NCBI RefSeq assembly: GCF_001431625.1
Contig: NZ_LLXT01000120.1
Coordinates: 1-51,429, forward strand
Reading direction: 5' to 3'
Length of the DNA: 51,429 nucleotides
Source: Stenotrophomonas geniculata ATCC 19374 = JCM 13324
Lineage (GTDB): Bacteria; Pseudomonadota; Gammaproteobacteria; Xanthomonadales; Xanthomonadaceae
Numbering within the stretch: the stretch's first letter is position 1; each line of letters opens with the position of its first letter. The notes under the pieces are model-generated. The model saw only the letters and a program-made list of their open reading frames with translations, made no database searches and was not told the DNA's origin. The position numbers were made by a program, and so were the translations under genes. Of this stretch, positions 44,447 to 51,429 are shown one piece after another.

Positions 44447-45427
44447 ATGCGTCCCGAGCTCGCTCTGGTACCGGGCGAGCCCGCCGGGATCGGCCCGGAG
44501 CTGTGTGTCCGCCTCGTCCAGCAACCGCGTGAAGATTGCCGGCTGCTGGCCTTCGCCGACCCGGATACCCTGCGCGCGGCCGCCGCCGCGCTGAACCTGC
44601 CGCTGCAGCTGCTGCCCGAGGACGCCGAAGCACGCGTCCCCGGCGATCTGCGTGTGCGCGTTGTGGCCAATACCGTGCCCAGCCACTTCGGCCAGGCCAG
44701 CCCGGCCAATGCCGGCGCCGTCATCGGTGCCCTGCTCGGTGCTGGCCAGGCCTGCCTGTCCGGCGAACTGCACGGCGTGGTCACCGGCCCGGTGCACAAG
44801 GCGGTCATCAACGAAGGCGGCATCGCCTACAGTGGGACCACCGAACTGCTGGCCGACCAGGCCGGGGTGAAGGTGGTGATGATGCTGGCCAACCACATCG
44901 TCCGCGTGGCCCTGGCCACTACCCACCTGCCACTGCGCGAGGTGGCCGACGCGATCACCGCGCCCCGCCTGGAACACATCCTGCGCACCGTGCATGCCGC
45001 CCTGCGCCGCGAGTTCGGCCTGCCTGCGCCGCGCATCGCCGTGCTCGGCCTGAATCCGCACGCCGGCGAAGACGGCCATCTGGGTCGTGAGGAGCTGGAC
45101 CTGATCATCCCGCTGCTGCAGCGTCTGCGCGCCGAGGGCATGGACCTGATCGGGCCGCTGCCGGCCGATACCGCCTTCCTGCCGGCCAAGCTGGCGGGCT
45201 TCGACACCGTGCTGGCGATGTACCACGACCAGGGCCTGCCGGTGCTGAAGTATTCGGGCTTCGAGCAGGCGGTGAACCTGACCCTGGGCCTGCCCTACCC
45301 GCGCGTGGCGGTGGACCATGGCACGGCACTGGATATGGCCGGGCGCGGCATTGCCGATCCTTCCAGCCTGCAGGCGGCAACGACGTTGTGTGCGCAGCTT
45401 GCGCGGCAACGTACACTGAGCGCATGA
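44447..45427 (+). CDS. pdxA: 4-hydroxythreonine-4-phosphate dehydrogenase
   Basis: A 326-aa PdxA. GEPAGIGPE (10-18), VVTGPVHKAVIN, LNPHAGEDGH (His205) and AMYHDQGLPVLKY (His260) match the family. It oxidises 4-phospho-hydroxy-L-threonine in pyridoxal phosphate synthesis. One oddity: the segment that is GHTE in E. coli, whose His is one of three metal ligands, reads SGTTE here, so His is replaced by Thr131. Its stop overlaps the rsmA start (ATGA). Confidence 0.95.
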   Translation: MRPELALVPGEPAGIGPELCVRLVQQPREDCRLLAFADPDTLRAAAAALNLPLQLLPEDAEARVPGDLRVRVVANTVPSHFGQASPANAGAVIGALLGAGQACLSGELHGVVTGPVHKAVINEGGIAYSGTTELLADQAGVKVVMMLANHIVRVALATTHLPLREVADAITAPRLEHILRTVHAALRREFGLPAPRIAVLGLNPHAGEDGHLGREELDLIIPLLQRLRAEGMDLIGPLPADTAFLPAKLAGFDTVLAMYHDQGLPVLKYSGFEQAVNLTLGLPYPRVAVDHGTALDMAGRGIADPSSLQAATTLCAQLARQRTLSA

Positions 45428-46227
45428 ATTCCCCGCATTCCCCCTCCGGCCCGGTGTTCACCGCCCCGGCCAAGAAGCAGCTTGGCCAGCATTTCCTGGC
45501 CGACCGCCACTACATCGACAAGATCGTGATGGCGGTCAACCCGAAAGACGGTGACCGCCTGGTCGAGATCGGTCCCGGCCAGGGCGCGATCACCCTGCCG
45601 CTGCTGCGCGTGCATCCGAAACTGACGGTGATCGAGTTCGACCGCGACCTGATCGCGCCGCTGACCGCCGCCGCCGAGCCGCTGGGCGAGCTGACCATCG
45701 TCCACCGCGACGTGCTGCGCGTGGACTTCACCGAGCTGGCTGCCGGCCAGCCGATCCGCCTGGTCGGCAACCTGCCCTACAACATCTCCTCGCCGATCCT
45801 GTTCCATGCACTGGAACATGCCGCGGTGATCCGCGACATGCACTTCATGCTGCAGAAGGAAGTGGTCGACCGCATGGCCGCCGGCCCCGGCAGCAAGGTG
45901 TACGGCCGGCTCAGCGTGATGCTGCAGGCCTACTGCCAGGTGACCTCGCTGTTCGTGGTGCCGCCGGGCGCGTTCCGGCCGCCGCCGAAGGTCGATTCGG
46001 CCGTGGTGCGGCTGGTGCCGCGTGACCCGGCCACAATCAACATCAACGACCACAAGCGTTTCGCCGAGGTGGTCAAGGCCGCCTTCGGGCAGCGCCGCAA
46101 GACCCTGCGCAACGCCCTGAACAACGTGGTGTCCGCCGAACAGTTCGTTGCCGCCGGCGTGCGTCCCGATGCCCGCGCCGAACAGCTGGACGTGGCCGAA
46201 TTCATCGCCTTGGCCAATGCCTCCTGA
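45424..46227 (+). CDS. rsmA: 16S rRNA dimethyladenosine transferase RsmA (KsgA)
   Basis: A 267-aa SAM methyltransferase. KKQLGQHFL begins the domain, the SAM loop is [10 protein letters not shown], and NLPYNISSP is the catalytic NLPY motif; the C-terminal helical domain ends in FIALANAS. It dimethylates A1518 and A1519 of 16S rRNA late in 30S maturation, and loss gives kasugamycin resistance. Start at 45424 fixed by the overlap with pdxA; apaG follows after 13 bp. Confidence 0.97.
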   Translation: MNSPHSPSGPVFTAPAKKQLGQHFLADRHYIDKIVMAVNPKDGDRLVEIGPGQGAITLPLLRVHPKLTVIEFDRDLIAPLTAAAEPLGELTIVHRDVLRVDFTELAAGQPIRLVGNLPYNISSPILFHALEHAAVIRDMHFMLQKEVVDRMAAGPGSKVYGRLSVMLQAYCQVTSLFVVPPGAFRPPPKVDSAVVRLVPRDPATININDHKRFAEVVKAAFGQRRKTLRNALNNVVSAEQFVAAGVRPDARAEQLDVAEFIALANAS

Positions 46228-46240
46228 TTACACTGCCGGT

Positions 46241-46624
46241 ATGGAAGACGCTGACGTTTATGCCATCTCCGTCGAAGTCGCACCGCGCTTCCTCGACGAT
46301 CAATCCGCGCCGGAAGACGGGCGCTATGCGTTCGCCTACACGATCCGCATCCACAACCAGGGACGTGTTGCCGCGCGCCTGGTCGCACGGCACTGGCGCA
46401 TCACCGATGCCAACGGCCGCGTCGAGCATGTCGACGGCGACGGGGTGATCGGCGAGCAGCCGCGCCTGCGTCCCGGTGAAGACTTCCATTACACGTCCGG
46501 TGTCATGCTGGGGACCGATCACGGGACCATGCAGGGCCACTACGACATGGTCGCCGACGACGGCACCGAATTTGCCGCGCCGGTCGCACCTTTCGTGCTG
46601 GCCATCCCGCGTACCCTGCACTGA
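46241..46624 (+). CDS. apaG: ApaG domain protein (Co2+/Mg2+ efflux protein ApaG)
   Basis: A 127-aa FN3-like ApaG protein: [21 protein letters not shown] start, [35 protein letters not shown] and [10 protein letters not shown] all match. Its molecular role is unclear; in Salmonella it was linked to cobalt resistance and magnesium efflux. It sits between rsmA and apaH as in E. coli. Confidence 0.95.
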   Translation: MEDADVYAISVEVAPRFLDDQSAPEDGRYAFAYTIRIHNQGRVAARLVARHWRITDANGRVEHVDGDGVIGEQPRLRPGEDFHYTSGVMLGTDHGTMQGHYDMVADDGTEFAAPVAPFVLAIPRTLH

Positions 46625-46639
46625 CACGGAGGCCGAACG

Positions 46640-47662
46640 ATGAGTGTGTGGGCGATCGGCGACCTGCAGGGCTGCTATGACGTCACCCAGCGACTGCTGG
46701 AAAAGATCCGTTTCGACCCGGCGCAGGACACCCTGTGGTTCTGCGGCGACCTGGTGAACCGGGGTGGCCAGTCGCTGGAAACGCTGCGGCTGGTGCATTC
46801 GCTGCGCGATCACAGCGTGGTGGTGCTGGGCAACCATGACCTTTCGCTGCTGGCCGTCGGTGCGCGCACCGAAGAGGAACAGCGCAAGGTCAACCCGGAC
46901 CTGCTGCGCATCGTGCAGGCCGAGGACCGCGACGAACTGCTGGACTGGCTGCGCCTGCAGAAGCTGGTGCACGTGGACCGCGAACTGGGCTGGATGATGG
47001 TGCACGCCGGCCTGGCGCCGAAGTGGACCACGCAGATGGCCGAGAAGCATGCGGCTGAAGTCGAGGCACAGTTGCACGGCGCCGGCTACCGCAAGTTGTT
47101 CCGCAACATGTACGGCGACAAGCCGAGCTGGGCCCCCAACCTGTCCGGCTACGACCGCTCGCGCGCGATCATCAACGTGCTCACCCGCATGCGCTACTGC
47201 ACCCCGCGCGGACGCATCGGCATCGAGGACAAGGGCACGCCGGGCACGCAGGAACAGGGGCTGTATCCCTGGTTCGAAGTGCCGGGCCGGGTCGAGCGCG
47301 ACCTGAAGGTGGTCTGCGGCCACTGGTCGGCGCTGGGCCTGACCATCACCCAGGGCGTGCACGCCATCGACACCGGCGCGGTCTGGGGCGGCAAGCTCAC
47401 CGCGATCCAGCTCGATACCGATGAACTGCGCGTGGTGCAGGTACCAGGCCGCGATGTACCCGCCCCCGTGCCCAACGCCCGCCCGCCCGCGCGCCCGGCG
47501 CACGAGCGCCCGGCTGCGTCGGCGCAGGGCAAGGAACAGGGCGGCGGTAACGCTCCGGCCGCCCCCCCGGGCAATCGCGGCCCGCGCCGTCGTCGTCGCC
47601 GTGGTGGCGGTGGTGGTGGCTCCGCGGGCCCCGGCAACAACAGTCCTCCGCCGCAGGCATGA
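46640..47662 (+). CDS. apaH: Symmetrical Ap4A hydrolase ApaH with Arg/Gly-rich tail
   Basis: A 340-aa metallophosphatase. The core (1-270) has the GDLQGC (7-12), GDLVNRGG (36-43), GNHD (64-67), HAG (122-124) and GH (227-228) motifs. It cleaves Ap4A to two ADP and, in E. coli, removes Np4 caps from RNA. Unlike the 280-aa E. coli enzyme it has a 70-residue tail (271-340): Pro/Ala-rich, then six arginines (316-321) and six glycines (322-327). The tail could bind RNA or other acidic partners. A ggaggccga ribosome site precedes the ATG; the stop overlaps the next gene (ATGA). Confidence 0.95.
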   Translation: MSVWAIGDLQGCYDVTQRLLEKIRFDPAQDTLWFCGDLVNRGGQSLETLRLVHSLRDHSVVVLGNHDLSLLAVGARTEEEQRKVNPDLLRIVQAEDRDELLDWLRLQKLVHVDRELGWMMVHAGLAPKWTTQMAEKHAAEVEAQLHGAGYRKLFRNMYGDKPSWAPNLSGYDRSRAIINVLTRMRYCTPRGRIGIEDKGTPGTQEQGLYPWFEVPGRVERDLKVVCGHWSALGLTITQGVHAIDTGAVWGGKLTAIQLDTDELRVVQVPGRDVPAPVPNARPPARPAHERPAASAQGKEQGGGNAPAAPPGNRGPRRRRRRGGGGGGSAGPGNNSPPPQA

Positions 47663-48303
47663 CGCGGCGCGGCTGGGCACCATGGATGGTGCTGCTGACG
47701 CTGGCCCTGGCCAGCGGCTGCCAGCCCACTTCGGCCCCGGCCCCCACCGGCGGCGGAAACGTCGGCCACACGCCATCGCAACCGCAGGCGCCTTCGCCGC
47801 CACTGGTGGCTGCAGCGCGCGCGCAGATCGGCGTCACCACCCGCTACGACCCTGCCTACCAGGTGCTGGCCTATCCCGGTGGAGACGTCCCGGTTGATCG
47901 CGGCGTGTGCACCGACGTGGTGGTGCGCGCGCTGCGCAGCCTGGACGTGGACCTGCAGGCCCGCGTGCATGAGGACATGCGCGGCAACTTCAGTGCCTAT
48001 CCGGCGATCTGGGGCCTGTCACGACCGGATCGCAACATCGATCATCGCCGCGTACCGAACCTGATGCGCTGGTTCGAACGGCAGGGCTGGCAGCAGCCGA
48101 TCACGGCCCTCGCCGCCGACTACGCGGCCGGCGACATCGTCGCCTGGAAGCTCAACGGCAACGGCCTGCTGCACGTGGGCATCGTCTCCGACCGCAGGCT
48201 GGCCAACGGCACGCCGCTGGTGCTGCACAACATCGCGCGCGGCACGCGCGAAGAGAATCTGCTGTTCCAGCACGCCATCATCGGGCATTACCGGATGCCG
48301 TAG
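47659..48303 (+). CDS. DUF1287 lipoprotein
   Basis: A 214-aa protein with a lipoprotein signal (lipobox LASGC, Cys21), a Pro-rich linker, then a DUF1287 domain from about residue 48. Landmarks are ARAQIGVTTRYDPAYQVLAYPGGDVP, GVCTDVVVRAL (a Cys-Thr-Asp like the catalytic start of NlpC/P60 enzymes) and LHVGIVSD (a later His). That suggests a cysteine hydrolase fold acting in the periplasm, perhaps on peptidoglycan peptides. It is coupled to apaH by ATGA; the functional link is unknown. Confidence 0.87.
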   Translation: MTRRGWAPWMVLLTLALASGCQPTSAPAPTGGGNVGHTPSQPQAPSPPLVAAARAQIGVTTRYDPAYQVLAYPGGDVPVDRGVCTDVVVRALRSLDVDLQARVHEDMRGNFSAYPAIWGLSRPDRNIDHRRVPNLMRWFERQGWQQPITALAADYAAGDIVAWKLNGNGLLHVGIVSDRRLANGTPLVLHNIARGTREENLLFQHAIIGHYRMP

Positions 48304-48311
48304 GCAATCCT

Positions 48312-48379
48312 GTAGAGCCGAGCCATGCTCGGCTACGGGATGTGTCCGGCAACAGCAGCCGAGCATGGCTCGGCTCTAC
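48312..48379. repeat. SMAG REP dimer (gagccgagc family)
   Basis: GTAGAGCCGAGCC... and ...GGCTCGGCTCTAC inverted units between the convergent DUF1287 and folA genes. Confidence 0.9.
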
Positions 48380-48391
48380 AGGAAACCATCT

Positions 48392-48883
48392 TCAGCGGCG
48401 CACGTAGTGCACGAAGCGGAACGCGTGGGCATGGCGTTCGTCGGCCGGGTGCGGCTCGCTGCTCACTTCCCGCCAGTCCTGCGCATCCACCACGGGGAAA
48501 TGGGTATCGGCGGGGACTTCGGCATCCACCCAGGTCAGGTACAGGTCACTGGCCTGGTCCAGCAGCTGGTGGAAGATCTCGCCGCCGCCGATGATGCACA
48601 GCTCGCTGGCGCCCTCGCGTTCGGCAATCGTCTTCGCCTCATCCAGCGACGCTACCGCGCGCATGCCCTCGAACGGCACCTGCCCGCTGCGGGTCAGCAC
48701 CAGGTTGGTCCGCCCCGGCAGCACGCGGCCGATCGACTCGGCCGTCTTGCGCCCCATCAGGATCGGCTTGCCCAGGGTGAGCGCCTTGAAGTGCTTGAAA
48801 TCATCCGGCAGGTGCCAGGGCATGGCATTGCCCTGGCCGATGCCACGATTACGATCCAGCGCCACGATCATCGACAGCTTCAT
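48392..48883 (-). CDS. folA: Dihydrofolate reductase
   Basis: The 163-aa DHFR has the N-terminal SMIVALDRNRGIG, the substrate-binding acid Asp28 (equivalent to E. coli Asp27) in MPWHLPDDF, the NADPH segment ILMGRKTAESIG and the IIGGGEIF motif. It regenerates tetrahydrofolate, needed after ThyA, and is the target of trimethoprim. A very strong ribosome site (gaggaggt) lies 7 nt before the ATG, suggesting efficient translation although it is last in the lgt-thyA run. The upstream stop is 13 nt before the start. Confidence 0.97.
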   Translation of the reverse strand: MKLSMIVALDRNRGIGQGNAMPWHLPDDFKHFKALTLGKPILMGRKTAESIGRVLPGRTNLVLTRSGQVPFEGMRAVASLDEAKTIAEREGASELCIIGGGEIFHQLLDQASDLYLTWVDAEVPADTHFPVVDAQDWREVSSEPHPADERHAHAFRFVHYVRR

Positions 48884-48896
48884 TGCTACCACCTCC

Positions 48897-49460
48897 TCAG
48901 CTGGCGTCGATCTGCAGGCGTTCGCAGGCAGCGTTGGCGGCACTGGCAGCCTGCAGCGCCGCTGCCAGCCCGGGGCTGGATGTGGACTGCTCATCCAGGC
49001 CATCGAGGATCTTCTGCTTCTGCGCCTCTTCGATATCCTTCAGGCCCGGTCCTGACAGGATGTCTGCCGACAACGCAGCAGTGTCGGTGCTGGCACGACG
49101 TGCCAGAAATGCCTGCAACTGGTCACTTGAATAGACGGTGGCAAGCTGCTGCTCGAGCACGCGCTGATAGGCCGGATCCTCGACACCCGCCTTCAGGTGC
49201 TCGGTCATCGCCGTGTACATGCCGGTTACCGCCTCACGCATCTGCGCCCGGCAGCCTTCCGGCACATCCTGGGGCATCATCGTGCTGCCGTTGAACGCCC
49301 CAGCGAACGCCTGCACTTCCTCGCGCATGTGCTTGTGCACGATCTGCTCATTGACCTGCCGGGCCAACGACAGCGCATCGGCCGGTCCCGCCTGCACCAT
49401 GGCCAGCGGCAACATGCCGCACAGCGCCAGCAGGCCGCTGGAAATCAATCGGGAACTCAT
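48897..49460 (-). CDS. Exported uncharacterised protein between thyA and folA
   Basis: A 187-aa protein with a signal peptide (residues 1-24, ending MVQA) and an otherwise helical, charged mature part. It has two cysteines (GCRAQM and AACERL), which may form a disulfide. [20 protein letters not shown] recalls DUF2059-type periplasmic proteins, but I am not sure. Its start overlaps the thyA stop (ATGA) and it sits between two folate-cycle genes, though nothing in it suggests folate chemistry. Confidence 0.8.
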   Translation of the reverse strand: MSSRLISSGLLALCGMLPLAMVQAGPADALSLARQVNEQIVHKHMREEVQAFAGAFNGSTMMPQDVPEGCRAQMREAVTGMYTAMTEHLKAGVEDPAYQRVLEQQLATVYSSDQLQAFLARRASTDTAALSADILSGPGLKDIEEAQKQKILDGLDEQSTSSPGLAAALQAASAANAACERLQIDAS

Positions 49461-50251
49461 ACCGCCACCGGCGCCTTGATCGCCGGGTGCGGATCGTAGC
49501 CGTCGATGCGGATGTCGTCGAACTGGAAGCCGAACAGGTCGGTCACCTCCGGGTTCAACCACAGCTTCGGCAGCGCGCGCGGTTCACGCGACAGCTGCTC
49601 GCGCGCCTGCTCGAAGTGGTTCGAATACAGGTGCGCATCGCCCAGCGTATGCACGAAATCACCCACGCCCAGGCCGGTGGCCTGCGCCACCATGTGGGTC
49701 AGCAGCGCGTAGCTGGCGATGTTGAACGGCACGCCGAGGAAGATGTCGCCGCTGCGCTGGTAGAGCTGGCAGCTGAGCTTGCCGTCCACCACATAGAACT
49801 GGAACAGGTTGTGGCACGGCATCAGCGCCATCTGCGATAGCTCGCCTACGTTCCAGGCGCTGACCACCAGCCGGCGCGAATCGGGGTTGCGCTTGATCTC
49901 GTCCACCAGCCACTGCATCTGGTCGATCTCGCGACCATCGGCGGTGGCCCAGCTGCGCCACTGCTTGCCATAGACCGGGCCGAGGTCGCCGTTCTCGTCG
50001 GCCCACTCGTCCCAGATCCGCACCTGGTTGTCCTTCAGGTAGCCGATGTTGGTGTCGCCCTTCAGGAACCACAGCAGCTCATGGATGATCGAGCGCAGGT
50101 GCAGTTTCTTGGTGGTGACCAGCGGGAAGCCGTCGGCCAGGTTGAAACGCATCTGCCAGCCGAACACGCTGCGGGTACCGGTGCCGGTGCGGTCGCTCTT
50201 CTCGGCGCCGTGCTCGAGCACGTGCGAGAGCAGGTCCAGGTAAGCCTTCAT
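49457..50251 (-). CDS. thyA: Thymidylate synthase
   Basis: The 264-aa ThyA is the same length as the E. coli enzyme. The nucleophile is Cys146 in [12 protein letters not shown], the RTGTGT (21-26) phosphate motif is present, and [20 protein letters not shown] follows. It methylates dUMP to dTMP using methylene-tetrahydrofolate and yields dihydrofolate, which FolA recycles. Overlaps by ATGA with lgt upstream and the exported protein downstream. Confidence 0.98.
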   Translation of the reverse strand: MKAYLDLLSHVLEHGAEKSDRTGTGTRSVFGWQMRFNLADGFPLVTTKKLHLRSIIHELLWFLKGDTNIGYLKDNQVRIWDEWADENGDLGPVYGKQWRSWATADGREIDQMQWLVDEIKRNPDSRRLVVSAWNVGELSQMALMPCHNLFQFYVVDGKLSCQLYQRSGDIFLGVPFNIASYALLTHMVAQATGLGVGDFVHTLGDAHLYSNHFEQAREQLSREPRALPKLWLNPEVTDLFGFQFDDIRIDGYDPHPAIKAPVAV

Positions 50252-51135
50252 GCCTTGCCCTCGGCAGCCATCGGCAGCTGCGGCTGCAGTACCGGCGCGC
50301 GGCGCGACATCACCAGCAGCACCAGGCCGAAGGCGATCAGCGGCAGGCTGAGGATCTGGCCGCGGGTCAGCCAGTCGAAGGCCACGTAGACACCGTTGTC
50401 GGGCATGCGCACGAACTCCACCGCGAAGCGGAACAGTCCGTACAGCAGCGCGAACAGGCCACCCACCAGGTAACGGTGGCGCGGCTTGGCCGACACGGCC
50501 CACAGCACCACGAACATCACCAGGCCTTCCAGGAACGCTTCATACAGCTGCGACGGATGACGCGCGAACTGGTTCAGCGCACCGGTCGCGAACTGCGTCT
50601 GCAGGGTCGCGTGGTCCAGCTGGTTCAGCGGCGCCGGCAGGCCGGACGGGAACACCACGCCCCATGTGCCGTCGGTGTACTTGCCCCACAGCTCGGCGCC
50701 GATGAAGTTGCCGATGCGGCCGAAGCCCAGGCCCAGCGGCACCAGCGGCGCCATGAAATCCATGGTGTCGAAGAAGTGCAGCGCGTGCTTGCGTGACCAC
50801 CACCAGCAGGCACCGAGTACGCCGAGCAGGCCGCCGTGGAAGCTCATGCCGCCATCCCAGACCTTGAACAGCAGCAGCGGGTTGTGCAGGAAATCGCCCA
50901 GCGCGTAGAACAGCATGTAGCCGATGCGTCCGCCCAGCACCACGCCGAGCATGGCGTAGAACAGCAGGTCGGAGAACCCGTTGGCATCGACGCCCGGCAG
51001 GCGACCGGCGGCGATGCGCTTGCGGCCCAGCAGCCAGGCCGCGGTGAAGCCGAGCAGGTACATGATGCCGTACCAGTGCACCTTGATCGGCCCCAGCGAG
51101 AGGGCGATGGGGTCGATGTCGTGGAAATAGATCAT
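50248..51135 (-). CDS. lgt: Prolipoprotein diacylglyceryl transferase
   Basis: A 295-aa, seven-pass inner-membrane enzyme. GGMSFHGG (95-102), [13 protein letters not shown] starting at 139, and HPSQLYEA are Lgt signatures. It transfers diacylglycerol from phosphatidylglycerol to the lipobox cysteine of prolipoproteins, such as the two lipoproteins encoded in this window. lgt-thyA adjacency is widespread. It overlaps thyA by ATGA. Confidence 0.97.
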   Translation of the reverse strand: MIYFHDIDPIALSLGPIKVHWYGIMYLLGFTAAWLLGRKRIAAGRLPGVDANGFSDLLFYAMLGVVLGGRIGYMLFYALGDFLHNPLLLFKVWDGGMSFHGGLLGVLGACWWWSRKHALHFFDTMDFMAPLVPLGLGFGRIGNFIGAELWGKYTDGTWGVVFPSGLPAPLNQLDHATLQTQFATGALNQFARHPSQLYEAFLEGLVMFVVLWAVSAKPRHRYLVGGLFALLYGLFRFAVEFVRMPDNGVYVAFDWLTRGQILSLPLIAFGLVLLVMSRRAPVLQPQLPMAAEGKA

Positions 51136-51186
51136 GGAAGGTGCCTTGCGGTTGAACGCCTATTCTCGGGCCAGTGCCGCCCCGGC

Positions 51187-51429
51187 TCAACCAAGGAGCT
51201 GGGGCGAGTTCGGCAACGCGTCATCGTTCGACCGCGTCGAGGCCGGAAAGTGCCCTTCGATCAGGCTGGAGACCTCGTCGATGGCATCCTGCAGCGCTTC
51301 CACCGGATGGGAACCACGCAGGCCCTCGCGCAGATGGGTGCAGACCCGCTGCCACTGCGCCGGGCTGACCCGGCCGTGCAGGCCACGGTCGGCGACGATC
51401 TCGATGGCGTGGTCGGCCAGCAGCAGGTA
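51187..51429 (-). CDS. TPM-domain protein, C-terminal fragment (cut by window edge)
   Basis: Eighty residues open at the window edge and ending in TGA at 51187. The segment HAIEIVADRGLHGRVSPAQW, then GSHPVEALQDAIDEVSSLIEGHFP, matches the C-terminal half of TPM (YgcG/DUF477-type) domains. The rest lies outside. It is 51 bp upstream of lgt on the same strand. Confidence 0.75.
   Translation of the reverse strand, partial: YLLLADHAIEIVADRGLHGRVSPAQWQRVCTHLREGLRGSHPVEALQDAIDEVSSLIEGHFPASTRSNDDALPNSPQLLG

Overview
The window looks like chromosomal DNA from a Stenotrophomonas maltophilia-complex bacterium (Xanthomonadaceae). The grounds are the very GC-rich coding sequence, the many short palindromic repeats with GTAG...CTAC ends known as SMAG elements in S. 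maltophilia, a StmPr-like secreted subtilase, and Xanthomonas-type gene order such as ahpC / ahpF-oxyR. Identification rests on recognition of sequence, not on a database search. I see no rRNA, tRNA, CRISPR array, transposase, prophage or recognisable defence island. Nearly everything is core housekeeping content, and the unexplained signal lies in the intergenic repeats.

Layout. 1-322: repeats, including a 26-bp-stem hairpin. 323-3731: a lipoprotein thioredoxin coupled to a BrkB membrane protein; WrbA plus DUF2069; a one-domain asparaginase. 3851-8192: secreted S8 protease, ilvE, sufT, small membrane protein. 8304-12708: proton-translocating transhydrogenase (pntA, pntAb, pntB) split by an opposite-strand three-gene sigma-factor module. 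12761-18268: DUF1631 protein, then a coupled run of nitroreductase, 5'-3' exonuclease, Nudix hydrolase and N-formylglutamate amidohydrolase. 18365-23361: MFS exporter with divergent LysR regulator, prolyl aminopeptidase, prmC. 23715-28679: peroxide defence (ahpC, ahpF, oxyR), rnk-like gene, transaldolase. 28680-29325: repeat-rich gene-free stretch. 29326-35813: msrA, DUF2007, glnS, three lesser-known genes, rlmM, EF-hand protein. 35921-39561: two ubiquinone-type hydroxylases, a membrane protein and a cobalamin adenosyltransferase. 39571-51429: HDAC-like gene followed by lptD-surA-pdxA-rsmA-apaG-apaH, a DUF1287 lipoprotein, then on the minus strand lgt-thyA-(exported protein)-folA and the end of a TPM-domain gene.

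How it fits together. Many neighbouring genes overlap by ATGA, so translational coupling is the main local organisation. The lptD-to-apaH run joins outer-membrane biogenesis, B6 synthesis, ribosome maturation and Np4A/RNA decapping, as in E. coli. thyA and folA are linked through the folate cycle. OxyR sits next to its expected targets and a plausible OxyR operator precedes ahpC.

Most worth a second look: (1) two long hairpin elements with an almost identical 50-nt loop but different, perfectly self-complementary stems; (2) a third element with the same 15-nt head but a multi-hairpin body with AGGAC loops; (3) PdxA with Thr at an expected metal-ligand His; (4) ApaH with an Arg/Gly-rich tail; (5) the interrupted pnt locus.
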